Assembly (NCBI RefSeq): GCF_007280415.1 | Contig: NZ_VKKU01000002.1 | Span: 992,001 to 1,056,000, forward strand | Direction: 5' to 3' | Length of the DNA stretch: 64,000 bases | Source: Sphingorhabdus contaminans | GTDB taxonomy: Bacteria > Pseudomonadota > Alphaproteobacteria > Sphingomonadales > Sphingomonadaceae | Shown: in pieces, positions 53,474 through 63,249 of the stretch | How positions within the stretch are numbered: the first letter of the stretch is position 1 | Layout: every line of letters starts with the position of its first letter | Notes under the pieces: generated by a model | Databases searched by the model: none | What the model was told of the DNA's origin: nothing | The model's input: the letters and a program-made list of their open reading frames with translations, nothing else | Position numbers and translations under genes: made by a program

Positions 53474-53496
53474 ACGCAAGTTATAACATAAAAAGG

Positions 53497-54291
53497 CTAA
53501 ATCTGCAACCCGGCTTCCTCAACCGTCACGCTCTGTGAAATCAGGTTGGCGGTTCCGAAGATGGTCATGAAGCTGATATCAGTGGCATCACGTCCGACCG
53601 CGATGCGGACGAGATGCTCTTCCGGCGCCAGCCGCGTGGGGTCGATCAGATGCCAGCGCCCCGCCAGATAGACTTCGACGACGGCATGAAAATCGGGCGG
53701 GTCGATGCCAAGACCATAACAGGATACCATGCGTGCCGGCACATCTGCGGCCCGGGCAAAAGCGATGAGCAGATGGGCAAAATCGCGGCAGACACCGCGA
53801 TGCGAAATGAAGGTGTCGGTTGCAGTCGATCCGGTACCTGAAAAGCCCGGGGCATATTGGATATTATTGTAAATCCAGTCCGCCATTTGCAGGATGCGGT
53901 CGCCCTTGCTTTTTCCATCAAAGCGCGTGGTAACGAAATTTTCGTGGCGGTCCGACGGACAATAGCGGCTGGGCATGAGATATTGGATATAGGCCGGTGG
54001 CAGTTCGGCGTGGGGGACCGTGTCCAGCCCGGCAATTACCGTCGGGGCGCGGTCGATGGCCACGGTTGCGGTGTAGACAATGTCGATCCGCCCTTCTGCG
54101 TGCAGCCATGTCCTGCGGCCCAGACCGTCCATGCCCTCAATGGTTGTCAGCGGCGAACAGTCCCCTTTGACTTTCAGCAGGTCGGTTAGCAGGCGCTGGT
54201 CCGTCATCGGTATGGATTCAACCGCAAGCAGAACGTCGGCGGCCTGGGGCAGATGATAGTTGAGGGTGGCGGTGATCGCGACAGTGGTCAT
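53497..54291 (-). CDS. Transglutaminase-like family protein
   Basis: A 264-residue protein from the ATG at 54291, preceded by AAGGG six bases away; a methionine six codons earlier has no site. An N-terminal beta domain is followed by a transglutaminase/protease-like core with catalytic Cys in SHRGVCRDFAHLLIAFARAADVPARMVSCY, His in PPDFHAVVEVYLAGRWHLIDPTR and the following Asp, a full cysteine protease-like triad. No signal peptide, so cytoplasmic. Such proteins are often near alpha-E and circularly permuted ATP-grasp genes, which are not seen here. Substrate unknown. Confidence 0.88.
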   Translation of the reverse strand: MTTVAITATLNYHLPQAADVLLAVESIPMTDQRLLTDLLKVKGDCSPLTTIEGMDGLGRRTWLHAEGRIDIVYTATVAIDRAPTVIAGLDTVPHAELPPAYIQYLMPSRYCPSDRHENFVTTRFDGKSKGDRILQMADWIYNNIQYAPGFSGTGSTATDTFISHRGVCRDFAHLLIAFARAADVPARMVSCYGLGIDPPDFHAVVEVYLAGRWHLIDPTRLAPEEHLVRIAVGRDATDISFMTIFGTANLISQSVTVEEAGLQI

Positions 54292-54347
54292 GCGCCGCCC
54301 TTGGGTCATTTAAGACCGGCGCGCAAGGGGAGTCGTGCGCCGGAAAA

Positions 54348-55247
54348 TCAGGGAATCTCGAAGCGTACGCGATTGCGGTAAAAGGATGCGAGCGGTTTGC
54401 CTTCGCGATCCAGCGCCGGCACAAATTGAGCCCGGCGCATGACCGATTTGCAGACGGCGTTATCAAATTCCTTTGGCCGGGTCGTGGACTGGATATGACA
54501 GGCAGTTGCTTTGCCGTCTGCGCCCACGCTTAACCGGAATTCGATGATCGCAGGCTGCCCCGCCGAAAGCATGTTCAAAGGATAATCTGCGGCAACCACC
54601 CACTGACCGGGATTATTGGCGGGACGTACCGACCGGGTCAGAGTCCGGTGCCGTTCCACATCAATTCCCCATACCGTCATCAGATTGTCGATACAGGTAT
54701 CAAGCGCCTTCAGCGGTCCGTTCATTGACCCTGTTTCAAGGATAACCTCGTTGCGCAGTGGCCTTCCGATCTTCATGAAACGGACAGCCTTTTTCCTTTC
54801 GGCGCTGATGGGTTCCACCGTGCGTGGTTCATCCGGCTTTGCACTGTTCAGCCTTTGCCGTTCGGCGGGCGTGGGTGGCCCAATCCGTTCGCCGCTCGAA
54901 AAGACAATTGCGGTCCGTTCACCCAGATTGCCTTTCAGGAAGGAAAATTTCTGCTCTTCCTCGGCAGGGCCGAATTGGACGGAGGCCTCACCCTTGTCCA
55001 GCGACACCCGCACCGGTTTTCCGGCGAGCGTCAGGCGAAAGGATTCTTCCGGACCGTAGCGGTCGAAAAAGGCATAGACGAGTTCGTCGTCCGCCCCGAA
55101 TTGCCGTGCAAGGCGGCAACGGTCGTCGGCATAGTCGACATGCCATGCGGACGTCGGTTTCAGACTGATGGGGCCCTTGGGTGCGTCGGCGACGGCGGAG
55201 GTTGCATAGGCCAGAAGCACAAACGCGGTAGAGATCTTGTGAAGCAT
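54348..55247 (-). CDS. TonB C-terminal-like periplasmic protein
   Basis: A 299-residue exported protein with a signal peptide (ISTAFVLLAYATSAVADA). The C-terminal 85 residues (PAIIEFRLSVGADGKATACHIQSTTRPKEFDNAVCKSVMRRAQFVPALDREGKPLASFYRNRVRFEIP) resemble the TonB C-terminal fold. The middle part is unassigned. It lacks the N-terminal membrane anchor and Pro-rich spacer of true TonB, so it is probably not an energy transducer for receptors. Such TonB-like single-domain secreted proteins are common in sphingomonads. Confidence 0.7.
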   Translation of the reverse strand: MLHKISTAFVLLAYATSAVADAPKGPISLKPTSAWHVDYADDRCRLARQFGADDELVYAFFDRYGPEESFRLTLAGKPVRVSLDKGEASVQFGPAEEEQKFSFLKGNLGERTAIVFSSGERIGPPTPAERQRLNSAKPDEPRTVEPISAERKKAVRFMKIGRPLRNEVILETGSMNGPLKALDTCIDNLMTVWGIDVERHRTLTRSVRPANNPGQWVVAADYPLNMLSAGQPAIIEFRLSVGADGKATACHIQSTTRPKEFDNAVCKSVMRRAQFVPALDREGKPLASFYRNRVRFEIP

Positions 55248-55282
55248 GGGGCGAAGCTATCGAACCCATGGCTGTGGCGCAA

Positions 55283-55312
55283 TAAAAAGGGGCGGCCATT
55301 TCGGACCGCCCC
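55283..55312 (-). terminator. Terminator of the etfBA operon
   Basis: GGGGCGG and CCGCCCC form a perfect stem, and the A-run at 55284-55288 gives a T-tract for minus-strand transcripts. It lies 28 bases after the etfA stop. Confidence 0.75.
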
Positions 55313-55339
55313 CTTCGGTTCATCGCAATTCGTAATTTG

Positions 55340-56269
55340 TCAGAGTTTGCTGACCAGCTCCGGCACCGCGGTATAAAGGTCAGCCACGAGACCGATGTCG
55401 GCGACCTGGAAGATGGGGGCATCTTCGTCCTTGTTGATCGCAACGATCACCTTGGAATCCTTCATGCCTGCCAGATGCTGGATCGCGCCGGAGATGCCGA
55501 CCGCGATATAGACTTCCGGGGCGACGATCTTGCCGGTCTGGCCTACCTGATAATCGTTGGGAACATAGCCTGCATCGACCGCAGCGCGGCTGGCGCCGAC
55601 GCCTGCGCCCAGCTTGTCAGCCAGTGGCAGGATGACTTCGTTGAACGTCGCCGAATCCTTGAGCGCGCGGCCACCCGACACGATGATCTTCGCCGATGTC
55701 AGTTCAGGACGCTCCTGCTTGGCGATTTCGGCCGAGACGAAGCTCGAGATACCGGCATCGCCGCTGCCCGATACCGCTTCGATTGCTGCCGAACCACCAG
55801 TGGCGTCGGCCTTGGCAAAGGCGGTGCCGCGAACGGTGATGACCTTCTTGGCATCCGATGACTGCACGGTGGCAATCGCGTTGCCGGCATAGATAGGACG
55901 CGTGAAGGTATCGGCGCTTTCGACCGAAAGGATGTCGCTGATCTGCATCACGTCGAGCAGGGCAGCAACGCGCGGGGCGATGTTCTTGCCGTTCGATGTG
56001 GCAGGAAAGACGAAAGCGTCATGATGATCGGCCAGGCTTGCAATCAGCGGCGCGACATTTTCGGCAAGCTGGTGGGCATAGGCCGCATCATCGGCGACAT
56101 GGACCTTGGTCACACCGGCGATCTTCGCAGCTTCTTGCGCCACGGCAGCGCAACCCGAACCTGCGACCAGCGCATGGACTTCGCCCAGTTTGCCCGCAGC
56201 CGTTACCGCAGCCAGCGTTGCGTCCTTCACCGACGCATTGTCATGCTCTACAAAAACGAGGACGCTCAT
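55340..56269 (-). CDS. etfA: Electron transfer flavoprotein, alpha subunit
   Basis: A 309-residue EtfA. The C-terminal FAD-binding domain carries [61 protein letters not shown] and [19 protein letters not shown], all family hallmarks. With EtfB it carries electrons from acyl-CoA and related dehydrogenases to ETF-quinone oxidoreductase. It overlaps the etfB stop by 4 bases. Confidence 0.96.
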   Translation of the reverse strand: MSVLVFVEHDNASVKDATLAAVTAAGKLGEVHALVAGSGCAAVAQEAAKIAGVTKVHVADDAAYAHQLAENVAPLIASLADHHDAFVFPATSNGKNIAPRVAALLDVMQISDILSVESADTFTRPIYAGNAIATVQSSDAKKVITVRGTAFAKADATGGSAAIEAVSGSGDAGISSFVSAEIAKQERPELTSAKIIVSGGRALKDSATFNEVILPLADKLGAGVGASRAAVDAGYVPNDYQVGQTGKIVAPEVYIAVGISGAIQHLAGMKDSKVIVAINKDEDAPIFQVADIGLVADLYTAVPELVSKL

Positions 56270-57012
56270 GCTGCTACTCCTATTTCCTTCAGTTTCGCGA
56301 CCAGCGCGTCCACATCCGCAACCTTGATACCGGCGCTACGCACGGGCGGTTCGGTGACTTTCAGGGTCTTCAGGCGCGGGGCAATGTCGACGCCATAATC
56401 GCCCGGCGTCTTTTGTGCGAGCGGCTTGGACTTCGCCTTCATGATGTTCGGCAACGACGCATAACGCGGTTCGTTGAGGCGCAGGTCGGTGGTGACGATG
56501 GCCGGGGTCTTCAGGCTGACAGTCTCCAGTCCGCCGTCGACTTCGCGGGTCACGTGAACGGTATCACCGCTGACTTCGACCTTGCTGGCAAAGGTGCCCT
56601 GCGGACGTCCGGTCAGCGCCGCCAGCATCTGGCCGGTCTGGTTGCTGTCGTCGTCAATCGCCTGCTTGCCCAGAATGACAAGGCCGGGCTGTTCTTCGTC
56701 CATGATCTTGGCGAGGATTTTGGCAACGCCCAGTGGCTCGACATCTTCGGCGACGACCAGGATCGCGCGGTCTGCACCCATGGCGAGCGCGGTACGCAGG
56801 GTTTCCTGCGCCTTGTCGGGGCCTACGGAAACGGCAACGACCTCGGTCGCGACGCCCTTTTCGCGAAGCCGAAGAGCTTCTTCGACGGCGATTTCGTCAA
56901 ACGGGTTCATGCTCATTTTCACGTTCGCCAAGTCGACGCCGCTACCATCCGGCTTTACCCGCGGTTTCACATTATAATCGATGACCCGCTTAACGGGGAC
57001 GATGATTTTCAT
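56266..57012 (-). CDS. etfB: Electron transfer flavoprotein, beta subunit
   Basis: A 248-residue EtfB. The N-terminal [19 protein letters not shown] and the AMP-binding region ([29 protein letters not shown]) are typical. It starts at an ATG after AAGGATGAGCT and heads the etfBA operon. A 24-base inverted repeat 63-86 bases upstream probably controls it. Short-chain and branched-chain acyl-CoA dehydrogenases would be the electron donors. Confidence 0.96.
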   Translation of the reverse strand: MKIIVPVKRVIDYNVKPRVKPDGSGVDLANVKMSMNPFDEIAVEEALRLREKGVATEVVAVSVGPDKAQETLRTALAMGADRAILVVAEDVEPLGVAKILAKIMDEEQPGLVILGKQAIDDDSNQTGQMLAALTGRPQGTFASKVEVSGDTVHVTREVDGGLETVSLKTPAIVTTDLRLNEPRYASLPNIMKAKSKPLAQKTPGDYGVDIAPRLKTLKVTEPPVRSAGIKVADVDALVAKLKEIGVAA

Positions 57013-57074
57013 AGCTCATCCTTCCTTACCGACTCACATGACGAGTGAATGCCCGCCAAACCGTTGCGCCTATG

Positions 57075-57098
57075 CTTGACGTTTACGTGAACGTCAAG
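57075..57098. promoter_or_regulatory. Palindromic operator upstream of etfBA (LiuR-like)
   Basis: CTTGACGTT and AACGTCAAG form a perfect 9-base inverted repeat around TACGTG. The core resembles the palindromes bound by MerR-family LiuR regulators of branched-chain amino acid catabolism, whose regulons often include etf genes. That similarity is recalled, not searched; the symmetry is seen directly. Confidence 0.65.
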
Positions 57099-57123
57099 TG
57101 GCCTCTTTTCTTTCTCTTCTTAT

Positions 57124-57154
57124 GCGCAAGGGCGGCGATCAGGCCGCCTTGCGC
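57124..57154 (-). terminator. Hairpin around the sucC stop codon
   Basis: On the minus strand GCGCAAGGCGGC pairs with GCCG-C-CCTTGCGC, with a single bulged base. The sucC stop is in the loop. No T-run follows; it may reduce read-through from sucC into etfB or protect the 3' end. Confidence 0.45.
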
Positions 57155-58347
57155 ACCTCTGCCACGATCTTTTCAGCCGCATCGCCCAGATCATTGGCCG
57201 AAACGATGGGCAGACCGCTGTTGGCGAGAATATCCTTGCCCTGCTGCACATTGGTGCCTTCGAGACGGACGACCAGCGGAACGGAGAGGTTCACTTCCTT
57301 CGCCGCGGCGACAATACCGTCGGCAATGATGTCGCATTTCATGATGCCGCCGAAGATATTGACGAGGATACCCTTCACGGCCGGGTCTTTCAGAATGATC
57401 TTGAAAGCAGCCGTCACCTTCTCCTTGGAGGCGCCGCCACCGACGTCGAGGAAGTTGGCGGGGAATTCGCCGTTCAGCTTGATGATGTCCATCGTCGCCA
57501 TGGCAAGACCGGCGCCGTTGACCATGCAGCCGATATTGCCGTCGAGTTTGATATAGGCGAGATCATATTCCGACGCTTCGACCTCGGCGGGGTCTTCTTC
57601 GGTCAGGTCGCGCAATTCGGCGAGATCCTTGTGGCGGAACATGGCGTTGCCGTCGAAACCGACCTTGGCGTCCAGAACCAGCAGTTCATCGCCATTGGCG
57701 CCCGCACATACAGCCAGCGGATTGATCTCGATCTGCTCGGCATCGGTACCCAGGAACGCCGCATAGAGACCGGCAAGAACCGTCTGCGCCTGCTTCGCCA
57801 GATCGCCGGTCAGCCCAAGGGCCTTGGCGACGCTGCGGCCATGATGCGGCATCAGGCCGGAGGCGGGGTCGATGGTGATGGTGTGGATTTTTTCGGGAGT
57901 GTCATGCGCGACATCTTCGATGTTCATGCCGCCTTCGGTCGATGCGACCACGGCGATCCGGCTGGTGGCACGGTCGACGAGCAACGCCAGATAGAATTCC
58001 TGCTTAATGTCTGCGCCGTCGGTGATGTACAGACGGTTGACCTGCTTGCCCGCTTCGCCGGTCTGCACGGTCACCAGCGTATTGCCGAGCATATCCTTTG
58101 CATGGGCTTCGACCTCGTCCAGGTTGAATGCCAGACGAACACCACCCTTGGCATCCGGACCCAGTTCCTTGAACTTCCCCTTGCCGCGTCCGCCCGCGTG
58201 AATCTGCGATTTGACAACATAAAGGGGGCCTGGAAGCTGCTTGGCGGCGGTGACGGCTTCTTCGACCGACATGGCGGCAATGCCTTTGGGCACCGCTACA
58301 CCGAATTTCGCCAACAATTCCTTGGCCTGATATTCATGGATATTCAT
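57139..58347 (-). CDS. sucC: Succinate-CoA ligase (ADP-forming), beta subunit
   Basis: A 402-residue SucC from the ATG at 58347, which begins the family signature [17 protein letters not shown]; the frame is open 27 codons further but with no homology. ATP-grasp motifs include [22 protein letters not shown] and the C-terminal ligase part [17 protein letters not shown]. It catalyses the substrate-level phosphorylation step of the citric acid cycle together with SucD, which is not adjacent in this window. The gene is monocistronic or read with etfBA. Confidence 0.95.
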   Translation of the reverse strand: MNIHEYQAKELLAKFGVAVPKGIAAMSVEEAVTAAKQLPGPLYVVKSQIHAGGRGKGKFKELGPDAKGGVRLAFNLDEVEAHAKDMLGNTLVTVQTGEAGKQVNRLYITDGADIKQEFYLALLVDRATSRIAVVASTEGGMNIEDVAHDTPEKIHTITIDPASGLMPHHGRSVAKALGLTGDLAKQAQTVLAGLYAAFLGTDAEQIEINPLAVCAGANGDELLVLDAKVGFDGNAMFRHKDLAELRDLTEEDPAEVEASEYDLAYIKLDGNIGCMVNGAGLAMATMDIIKLNGEFPANFLDVGGGASKEKVTAAFKIILKDPAVKGILVNIFGGIMKCDIIADGIVAAAKEVNLSVPLVVRLEGTNVQQGKDILANSGLPIVSANDLGDAAEKIVAEVRKAA

Positions 58348-58503
58348 GGGAAAATGCGTCCTTCCAGGTGGCAGAGTCGCAGGCTCTAAAGCACAGACAA
58401 GCAGGGAATGGAAGGGTTTGGCGCACAAGTTTTTCTAATGGTGCATGCCATTGATTATAAAGCGGGCAACGGGATGGATGCCCCGTTTTTTACCGGCACC
58501 TGT

Positions 58504-59124
58504 TCATTGTAACAGTCCAAGGCCTGCCAGTTCGGACCGGAGCGTGGCGGCGTCGGTGAAATGATGCGCGGCAAAGCCGTTGGCGCGGGCGCTGACGACA
58601 TTGGCATGATTGTCATCAATGAAGATTGCTTCACCCGGCTTCAGACCGAAGCGTTGAAGTGCCAGAGCATATATGGCCGGATCGGGCTTTGCCAGTTTCT
58701 CGACGCCTGAAACGACGATATCGCCAAACAGGTCGAATATCGGCTGCGTGGGCCGGAACATGTCCCAGAATTCGGCACCGAAATTGGTAATGGCATATAG
58801 CGGCACATCTTGCGCGGCCAGGTCCCGCACGATGTCCAGCGATCCGGGTACCGGCCCCGGAATTGTTTCGTTGAACCGCGTGCGGTAGGCCTCGATCAGC
58901 GGGCCATAGTGCGGATATTGTGCCGTCAGCTCGGCCGTCATGTCTGCCAACGGACGGCCGGCATCATGCTGGAAATGCCATTCGGGCGTCACGACATGAG
59001 CCAGAAACCAGTCGAGTTCCTCCGAATCGCTGATGAGTTTGGCAAACAAATGCCGCAGGTCCCATTCGAACAAGACCCTGCCGACATCGAACACGACTGT
59101 CGAAATCCCTGCCATCTTCGCCAT
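58504..59124 (-). CDS. HAD-superfamily phosphatase/hydrolase
   Basis: A 206-residue HAD protein from the ATG at 59124 with GGGGGA upstream. Motif I is VVFDVGRVLFEWD (Gly in place of the common second Asp region is seen in this subgroup), motif II TNFGAEFW, and motifs III-IV AKPDPAIYALAL and FIDDNHANVVSARANGFAAHHF. Its pattern is that of YihX-like sugar-phosphate phosphatases. DVGRV has no Asp two residues after the nucleophile, so the exact chemistry is uncertain. It is followed by rpmJ upstream on the same strand. Confidence 0.85.
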   Translation of the reverse strand: MAKMAGISTVVFDVGRVLFEWDLRHLFAKLISDSEELDWFLAHVVTPEWHFQHDAGRPLADMTAELTAQYPHYGPLIEAYRTRFNETIPGPVPGSLDIVRDLAAQDVPLYAITNFGAEFWDMFRPTQPIFDLFGDIVVSGVEKLAKPDPAIYALALQRFGLKPGEAIFIDDNHANVVSARANGFAAHHFTDAATLRSELAGLGLLQ

Positions 59125-59143
59125 TTCCCCCGGTTTCGGACAC

Positions 59144-59182
59144 AAAAAAGCCGCCCACGAATCGGATTCGGAGCGGCGTTTT
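59144..59182 (-). terminator. Terminator after rpmJ
   Basis: GCCGC and GCGGC arms enclose an imperfect stem, with an A-run at 59144-59149 providing the T-tract on the minus strand. It separates rpmJ from the HAD gene. Confidence 0.65.
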
Positions 59183-59221
59183 GCTGGAACCTTCTGCCTG
59201 CGCGGTGCAGGCAGGACCAAT

Positions 59222-59347
59222 TCAGCCCTGACGCGCCTTGAAACGACGGTTGGTCTTGTTGATCACATAGACGCGGCCACGACGGCGAATCACGCGGTTA
59301 TCGCGGTGGCGGCCCTTGAGTGACTTCAAAGAATTGACGATCTTCAT
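59222..59347 (-). CDS. rpmJ: 50S ribosomal protein L36
   Basis: A 41-residue basic protein (start [19 protein letters not shown], end [12 protein letters not shown]) that is the L36 of alphaproteobacteria. It lacks the zinc-ligand cysteines of the classic CxxC...C...H form, as expected for the zinc-free C-minus type. The ATG at 59347 is chosen for family length; the frame is open 21 codons more upstream. It is monocistronic with a terminator. Confidence 0.95.
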   Translation of the reverse strand: MKIVNSLKSLKGRHRDNRVIRRRGRVYVINKTNRRFKARQG

Positions 59348-59501
59348 CGGAATTAACCCGTTTTTCTGTGCATAAAGCTTTAAATGAAGGCGCGCTCCTA
59401 TGGGCGACACCGGCCAAAGTCAAGCATCATTGGCCGATTTTTGCGGATTCATTGCCCATACATCGCTTGCCTTCAAGGATGTGCGGCGTAAGGAGTGCAT
59501 T

Positions 59502-60095
59502 ATGATCACAGGAAATCGCCTTTTGCCGCTGCTGTCGCTGGCCCTGCTTTCTGCCTGCGTTGTACCCACCGGCCCCGTCGAGGTCACCCGGTTCAACCGC
59601 GCAGCCGAAGGGGTCGTTTACGGCACGGGATCGGTATCGGTCGTGCTGGCGGGAGAAACCGACGCCGGCCAGAGTCTGGCGGCCTCACCCTATCTGGCGG
59701 CGGTCGCACGGGAATTGCAGCGTGTCGGCTATTCCGAGAAAAATGCCGATCCCGATATTGTTGCCGAAGTCCGTTACGGGGTTGCCACACTCGAACGTGA
59801 ACGCCGCTCGCCCGTTTCTGTAGGCGTGGGTGGTTCGACCGGCAGCTTCGGTTCGGGATTGGGTGTCGGCGTCGGCATCAACCTTGGTGGCGGATCATCG
59901 GCGCAGGTGGAAACGACCCTTTCTGTCCGGCTGCTGCGCCGCAGTGACAAGCTCGTCATCTGGGAAGGCAAGGCAAGCCAGACGGCAAAGGCCGGCTCGC
60001 CCGCAGCCCAGCCGGGCATCGCCGCCGCAAAATTGGCTGAAGCGATGTTTAAGGGCTTCCCCGGTGTCTCTGGTGAGACTATCCGCGTTCCATAA
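59502..60095 (+). CDS. DUF4136-family lipoprotein
   Basis: A 197-residue lipoprotein from the ATG at 59502, which follows AAGGAG; a longer frame from 59400 runs over the divergent rpmJ promoter region. The signal peptide [13 protein letters not shown] gives lipid Cys18. The mature part (VEVTRFNR..., [31 protein letters not shown], then a glycine-rich [27 protein letters not shown]) is the DUF4136 pattern. Function is unknown; likely outer-membrane bound. The M14 peptidase gene starts 13 bases downstream. Confidence 0.8.
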   Translation: MITGNRLLPLLSLALLSACVVPTGPVEVTRFNRAAEGVVYGTGSVSVVLAGETDAGQSLAASPYLAAVARELQRVGYSEKNADPDIVAEVRYGVATLERERRSPVSVGVGGSTGSFGSGLGVGVGINLGGGSSAQVETTLSVRLLRRSDKLVIWEGKASQTAKAGSPAAQPGIAAAKLAEAMFKGFPGVSGETIRVP

Positions 60096-60108
60096 TCAAG
60101 GAACATCT

Positions 60109-61245
60109 ATGCCCATTACCGACATCAATGCTGCCTTCGACAGCGGCAATATCATTGTACATTCCATTCAGGGAAACTCCGCCCATCTTTCGATCCGCAA
60201 GGACCGGGAATCGGAATTTGCCCAATGGTTCCATTTCCGCGTCGCCTGCACGGCCGGGGAAGAACTGACCTTGCGTATCACTGGTCTGGAAGGCAGCGCC
60301 TATCCCGGCGGCTGGCCCGACTATCGCGCCTGCGTTTCCGAAGACCGGGACTATTGGGGCCGCGCAGAGAGCAGCTACGACAAGGGTGAAGATGGCGGCA
60401 CGCTGACCATCCGCTATACACCGGCAAGCGCCCTTGTCTGGTTCGCCTATTTCGCACCCTACAGCATGGAACGGCACCATGATCTGGTATCGGAAACGGC
60501 AGGATGCGAGGGTGTCACCTATCGCTGCCTTGGCCATAGTCTGGAAGGACAGCCCATTGACTGCCTCGAAATGGGCTCGGGCGATATCCAGGTCTGGCTT
60601 TATGCGCGCCAGCATCCGGGCGAAAGCCAGGCCGAATGGTGGATGGAAGGCGCACTCGACATGCTGACGGATCTGAGCAATCCGCATGCGCGGGTTCTGC
60701 TTGATAAATGCCGCCTGCATATCGTTCCAAACGCGAATCCGGATGGCAGTTGCCGCGGCCATTTACGCACCAACTATGCCGGTGTGAACCTGAACCGCGA
60801 ATGGGCGATGCCCAGCCTGGAAAAAAGCCCGGAGGTTCTCGGCATCCGGAATGCCATGGATGAAAGCGGCGTGCACTGGGCCATGGATATCCATGGTGAC
60901 GAGGCGATCCCGGCAGCGTTCATGGCCGGTTTTGAAGGTATTCCGTCCTGGACCGACGATCAGGGCAACCGGTATCAGGCCTTTATCCAGCGCCTTGCCG
61001 AGCGGACGCCGGACTTCCAGACCAAATTGGGATATGCGATTGCGGCACCGGGCAAGGCCAATCTGACCATGTCCACCAATCAACTCGCCGAACGTTTCGG
61101 AAAGAGCCATGGCTGCGTTTCGATGACCCTGGAAATGCCCTATAAGGATACCGTCCACGGCAATGACCCGGAACAGGGCTGGTCGCCCGAACGGTGCAAA
61201 TTGCTGGCGCGGGAATGTCTGGCAACTCTGGCTGAAATGGTGTGA
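60109..61245 (+). CDS. M14-type cytosolic carboxypeptidase-like protein
   Basis: A 378-residue protein from the ATG at 60109, six bases after AAGGA. An N-terminal beta-sandwich domain (about 1-115) precedes the zinc carboxypeptidase domain: zinc ligands His169 and Glu172 in [12 protein letters not shown], His262 in MDIHGDE, and [23 protein letters not shown] as substrate-binding block. This two-domain form matches the cytosolic carboxypeptidase (CCP) group, whose eukaryotic members trim polyglutamate. No signal peptide. The bacterial substrate is unknown. Confidence 0.9.
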   Translation: MPITDINAAFDSGNIIVHSIQGNSAHLSIRKDRESEFAQWFHFRVACTAGEELTLRITGLEGSAYPGGWPDYRACVSEDRDYWGRAESSYDKGEDGGTLTIRYTPASALVWFAYFAPYSMERHHDLVSETAGCEGVTYRCLGHSLEGQPIDCLEMGSGDIQVWLYARQHPGESQAEWWMEGALDMLTDLSNPHARVLLDKCRLHIVPNANPDGSCRGHLRTNYAGVNLNREWAMPSLEKSPEVLGIRNAMDESGVHWAMDIHGDEAIPAAFMAGFEGIPSWTDDQGNRYQAFIQRLAERTPDFQTKLGYAIAAPGKANLTMSTNQLAERFGKSHGCVSMTLEMPYKDTVHGNDPEQGWSPERCKLLARECLATLAEMV

Positions 61246-61248
61246 CCA

Positions 61249-61710
61249 ATGGCAATGCGGATCATCGAAGACGATTTGACCGGTTCTGAAATTCGCAGTC
61301 TCCTCGAAACCCATTTTGCCGGCATGCTGGCCAATTCGCCGGAAGGTAGCTGTCATTTTCTGGATTTCGACGGGCTCAATGCACCCGACGTTACCTTTTG
61401 GTCGATTTGGGACGACAAGGCCTTGATGGGCTGTGGCGCCTTGAAGGAATTGTCGCCCGACCATGGCGAAATCAAATCAATGCGCACCCATGCCGATCAT
61501 TTGCGAAAGGGTGCGGGTGCCGCGATGCTGACGCATATCATTTCGGAAGCACGGGCGCGCGGATATCAGCGCCTGAGTCTGGAGACCGGTTCCGCCGAAG
61601 CCTTTGTACCTGCACTTGCGATGTACCAGGCGCATGGCTTCGACTTTTGCCCGCCATTTGCCGACTATGTCGAAGATCCGTTCAGCAGGTTCATGACCTT
61701 ATCGCTTTGA
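61249..61710 (+). CDS. GNAT-family N-acetyltransferase
   Basis: A 153-residue GNAT protein starting 3 bases after the carboxypeptidase stop. Motif A is KSMRTHADHLRKGAGAAMLTHIISEARARGYQRLSLETG, with acetyl-CoA loop RKGAGAA, and the C-terminal AMYQAHGFDFCPPFADY fits the fold end. It acetylates an unknown amine or amino acid. The close spacing with the carboxypeptidase suggests a shared message. Confidence 0.88.
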   Translation: MAMRIIEDDLTGSEIRSLLETHFAGMLANSPEGSCHFLDFDGLNAPDVTFWSIWDDKALMGCGALKELSPDHGEIKSMRTHADHLRKGAGAAMLTHIISEARARGYQRLSLETGSAEAFVPALAMYQAHGFDFCPPFADYVEDPFSRFMTLSL

Positions 61711-61778
61711 CGGCTGCGATTGTGCCTTGCATCCCGCGACGCTAGAGGCAGAACCGAATCACGACCTAAGGATTATAT

Positions 61779-62462
61779 ATGCCCAAACTCATCCTCATCC
61801 GTCATGGCCAATCGCAATGGAATCTGGAAAATCGCTTCACCGGTTGGTGGGATGTTGACGTAACGGAAAAAGGTGCGGCAGAAGCCTGGGCCGCCGGCGA
61901 GTTGATGAAGGAAAAGGGCATTGCCCCCGACGTGGCGTTCACCAGCGTGCAGACGCGCGCGATAAAGACACTCAACCTCGCTTTGGAAGCCATGGGTCGG
62001 CTCTGGGTTCCGGTGACGAAGAACTGGCAATTGAACGAACGGCATTATGGCGGCCTCACCGGCCTCGACAAGGCCGAGACCGCGGCCAAGCATGGCGAGG
62101 ACCAGGTGCATATCTGGCGCCGCAGCTTTGACATCCCGCCACCCCCGCTGGAGGCTGGCTCGGCCTATGACCTGTCGGGCGACCCGCGCTATGCAGGCAT
62201 CGCTATTCCCAATACCGAAAGTCTGAAAGACACGATCGCCCGCGTTCTGCCCTATTGGGAAAGTGCCATTGTCCCGGAATTGAAGGCCGACAAGACGGTT
62301 CTGATTTCCGCGCACGGCAACAGCTTGCGGGCCTTGGTAAAGCATCTGTCGGGCATTTCGGATGCGGACATCACCGGACTTGAGATACCGACAGGGCAGC
62401 CGATCGTGTATGAACTTGACGCAGGATTGCAAGGCGAACGCTATTATTTGTCCGACCGCTAA
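61779..62462 (+). CDS. gpmA: 2,3-bisphosphoglycerate-dependent phosphoglycerate mutase
   Basis: A 227-residue enzyme. The phosphorylated His is in [18 protein letters not shown], and [28 protein letters not shown] and [15 protein letters not shown] complete the family pattern. It interconverts 3- and 2-phosphoglycerate in glycolysis. Its stop overlaps the stop of the convergent diguanylate cyclase gene by 4 bases. Confidence 0.95.
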   Translation: MPKLILIRHGQSQWNLENRFTGWWDVDVTEKGAAEAWAAGELMKEKGIAPDVAFTSVQTRAIKTLNLALEAMGRLWVPVTKNWQLNERHYGGLTGLDKAETAAKHGEDQVHIWRRSFDIPPPPLEAGSAYDLSGDPRYAGIAIPNTESLKDTIARVLPYWESAIVPELKADKTVLISAHGNSLRALVKHLSGISDADITGLEIPTGQPIVYELDAGLQGERYYLSDR

Positions 62463-63076
62463 TCGGTACGTCCGCCCTCTTTGGCCTGCTTGGCCGCATA
62501 CATGGAACGGTCGGCGCGCAATAGCAGATCCGATGGTTTGACGCCCGGTTCGATGACGGCATGGCCGGCGGAAATGCTGGGCGTCAGAAAAATGTCGCCA
62601 TGCGCGATCCTGAGCTTTCCAACCATTGCCACCACCCGATCAGCTTTCCGGGCGAGCTCGCTTTCCTGAATATTGTCGAGCAATATCGCAAATTCGTCAC
62701 CGCCAATCCGGGCGACCAGATCGGAACGGCGGACGGCCCCCAATAATGCCTTGGCAATGCTGGTCAGCAATATGTCGCCCGCAACATGGCCGTGCCGATC
62801 ATTGACCGATTTGAGATTGTCGACATCCATGAACAGCAGGCCGTAATGGCCGCCATAACGATGGGCGCGCCAGCACCACCGGTCCAGTTCTTCCATGAAA
62901 TGGCGCCGGTTGAAGAGCGGCGTCAGGGTATCGCAGACAACCAGACGTTCCAGTTCGGCAACCCGCGCTTTCAAGACAGCATTTTCGCGCGCAAGATCGG
63001 CTGCGGTCGCTGAATCGCCTGTCGCCGTCAAATTGCGGGCATTTTTGTCCAATTGAGCAGTCCCCGATATTTGCAC
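62459..63076 (-). CDS. Diguanylate cyclase (GGDEF)
   Basis: A 205-residue cytoplasmic protein. A short N-terminal coiled coil (about 22-46, [19 protein letters not shown]) leads to a GGDEF domain with the active site RIGGDEF (GGDEF at 125-129) and an intact inhibitory site RxxD (Arg116-Asp119). It should make cyclic di-GMP and be product-inhibited. No sensory domain is fused, so control may come from expression or a partner binding the coiled coil. Confidence 0.93.
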   Translation of the reverse strand: MQISGTAQLDKNARNLTATGDSATAADLARENAVLKARVAELERLVVCDTLTPLFNRRHFMEELDRWCWRAHRYGGHYGLLFMDVDNLKSVNDRHGHVAGDILLTSIAKALLGAVRRSDLVARIGGDEFAILLDNIQESELARKADRVVAMVGKLRIAHGDIFLTPSISAGHAVIEPGVKPSDLLLRADRSMYAAKQAKEGGRTD

Positions 63077-63249
63077 GACCCGGGGTATCTTTTCTTATTT
63101 TCCCCCTCAACCAGATTTTCCCCAAAAAAGCAAGAGTTTACATCCTCTGGGGGTGTCGGTCTGCTGTGGAATGCGCTGTCCATTCACAATTGCGGTTGCC
63201 GTGCTCCCACGCTAAGGGCGGATGCTTCTTATGGTCGGGGGAACGACAG

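Noticed and set aside
55996-57048. Plus-strand frame of 350 codons across etfA and etfB
   Set aside because: It is antisense to two well-recognised genes and shows no protein family features.
58468-58487. Hairpin AACGGG/CCCGTT followed by T residues on the plus strand
   Set aside because: No plus-strand gene ends there; the stem is only 6 bases, so it is probably chance or a weak bidirectional stop.
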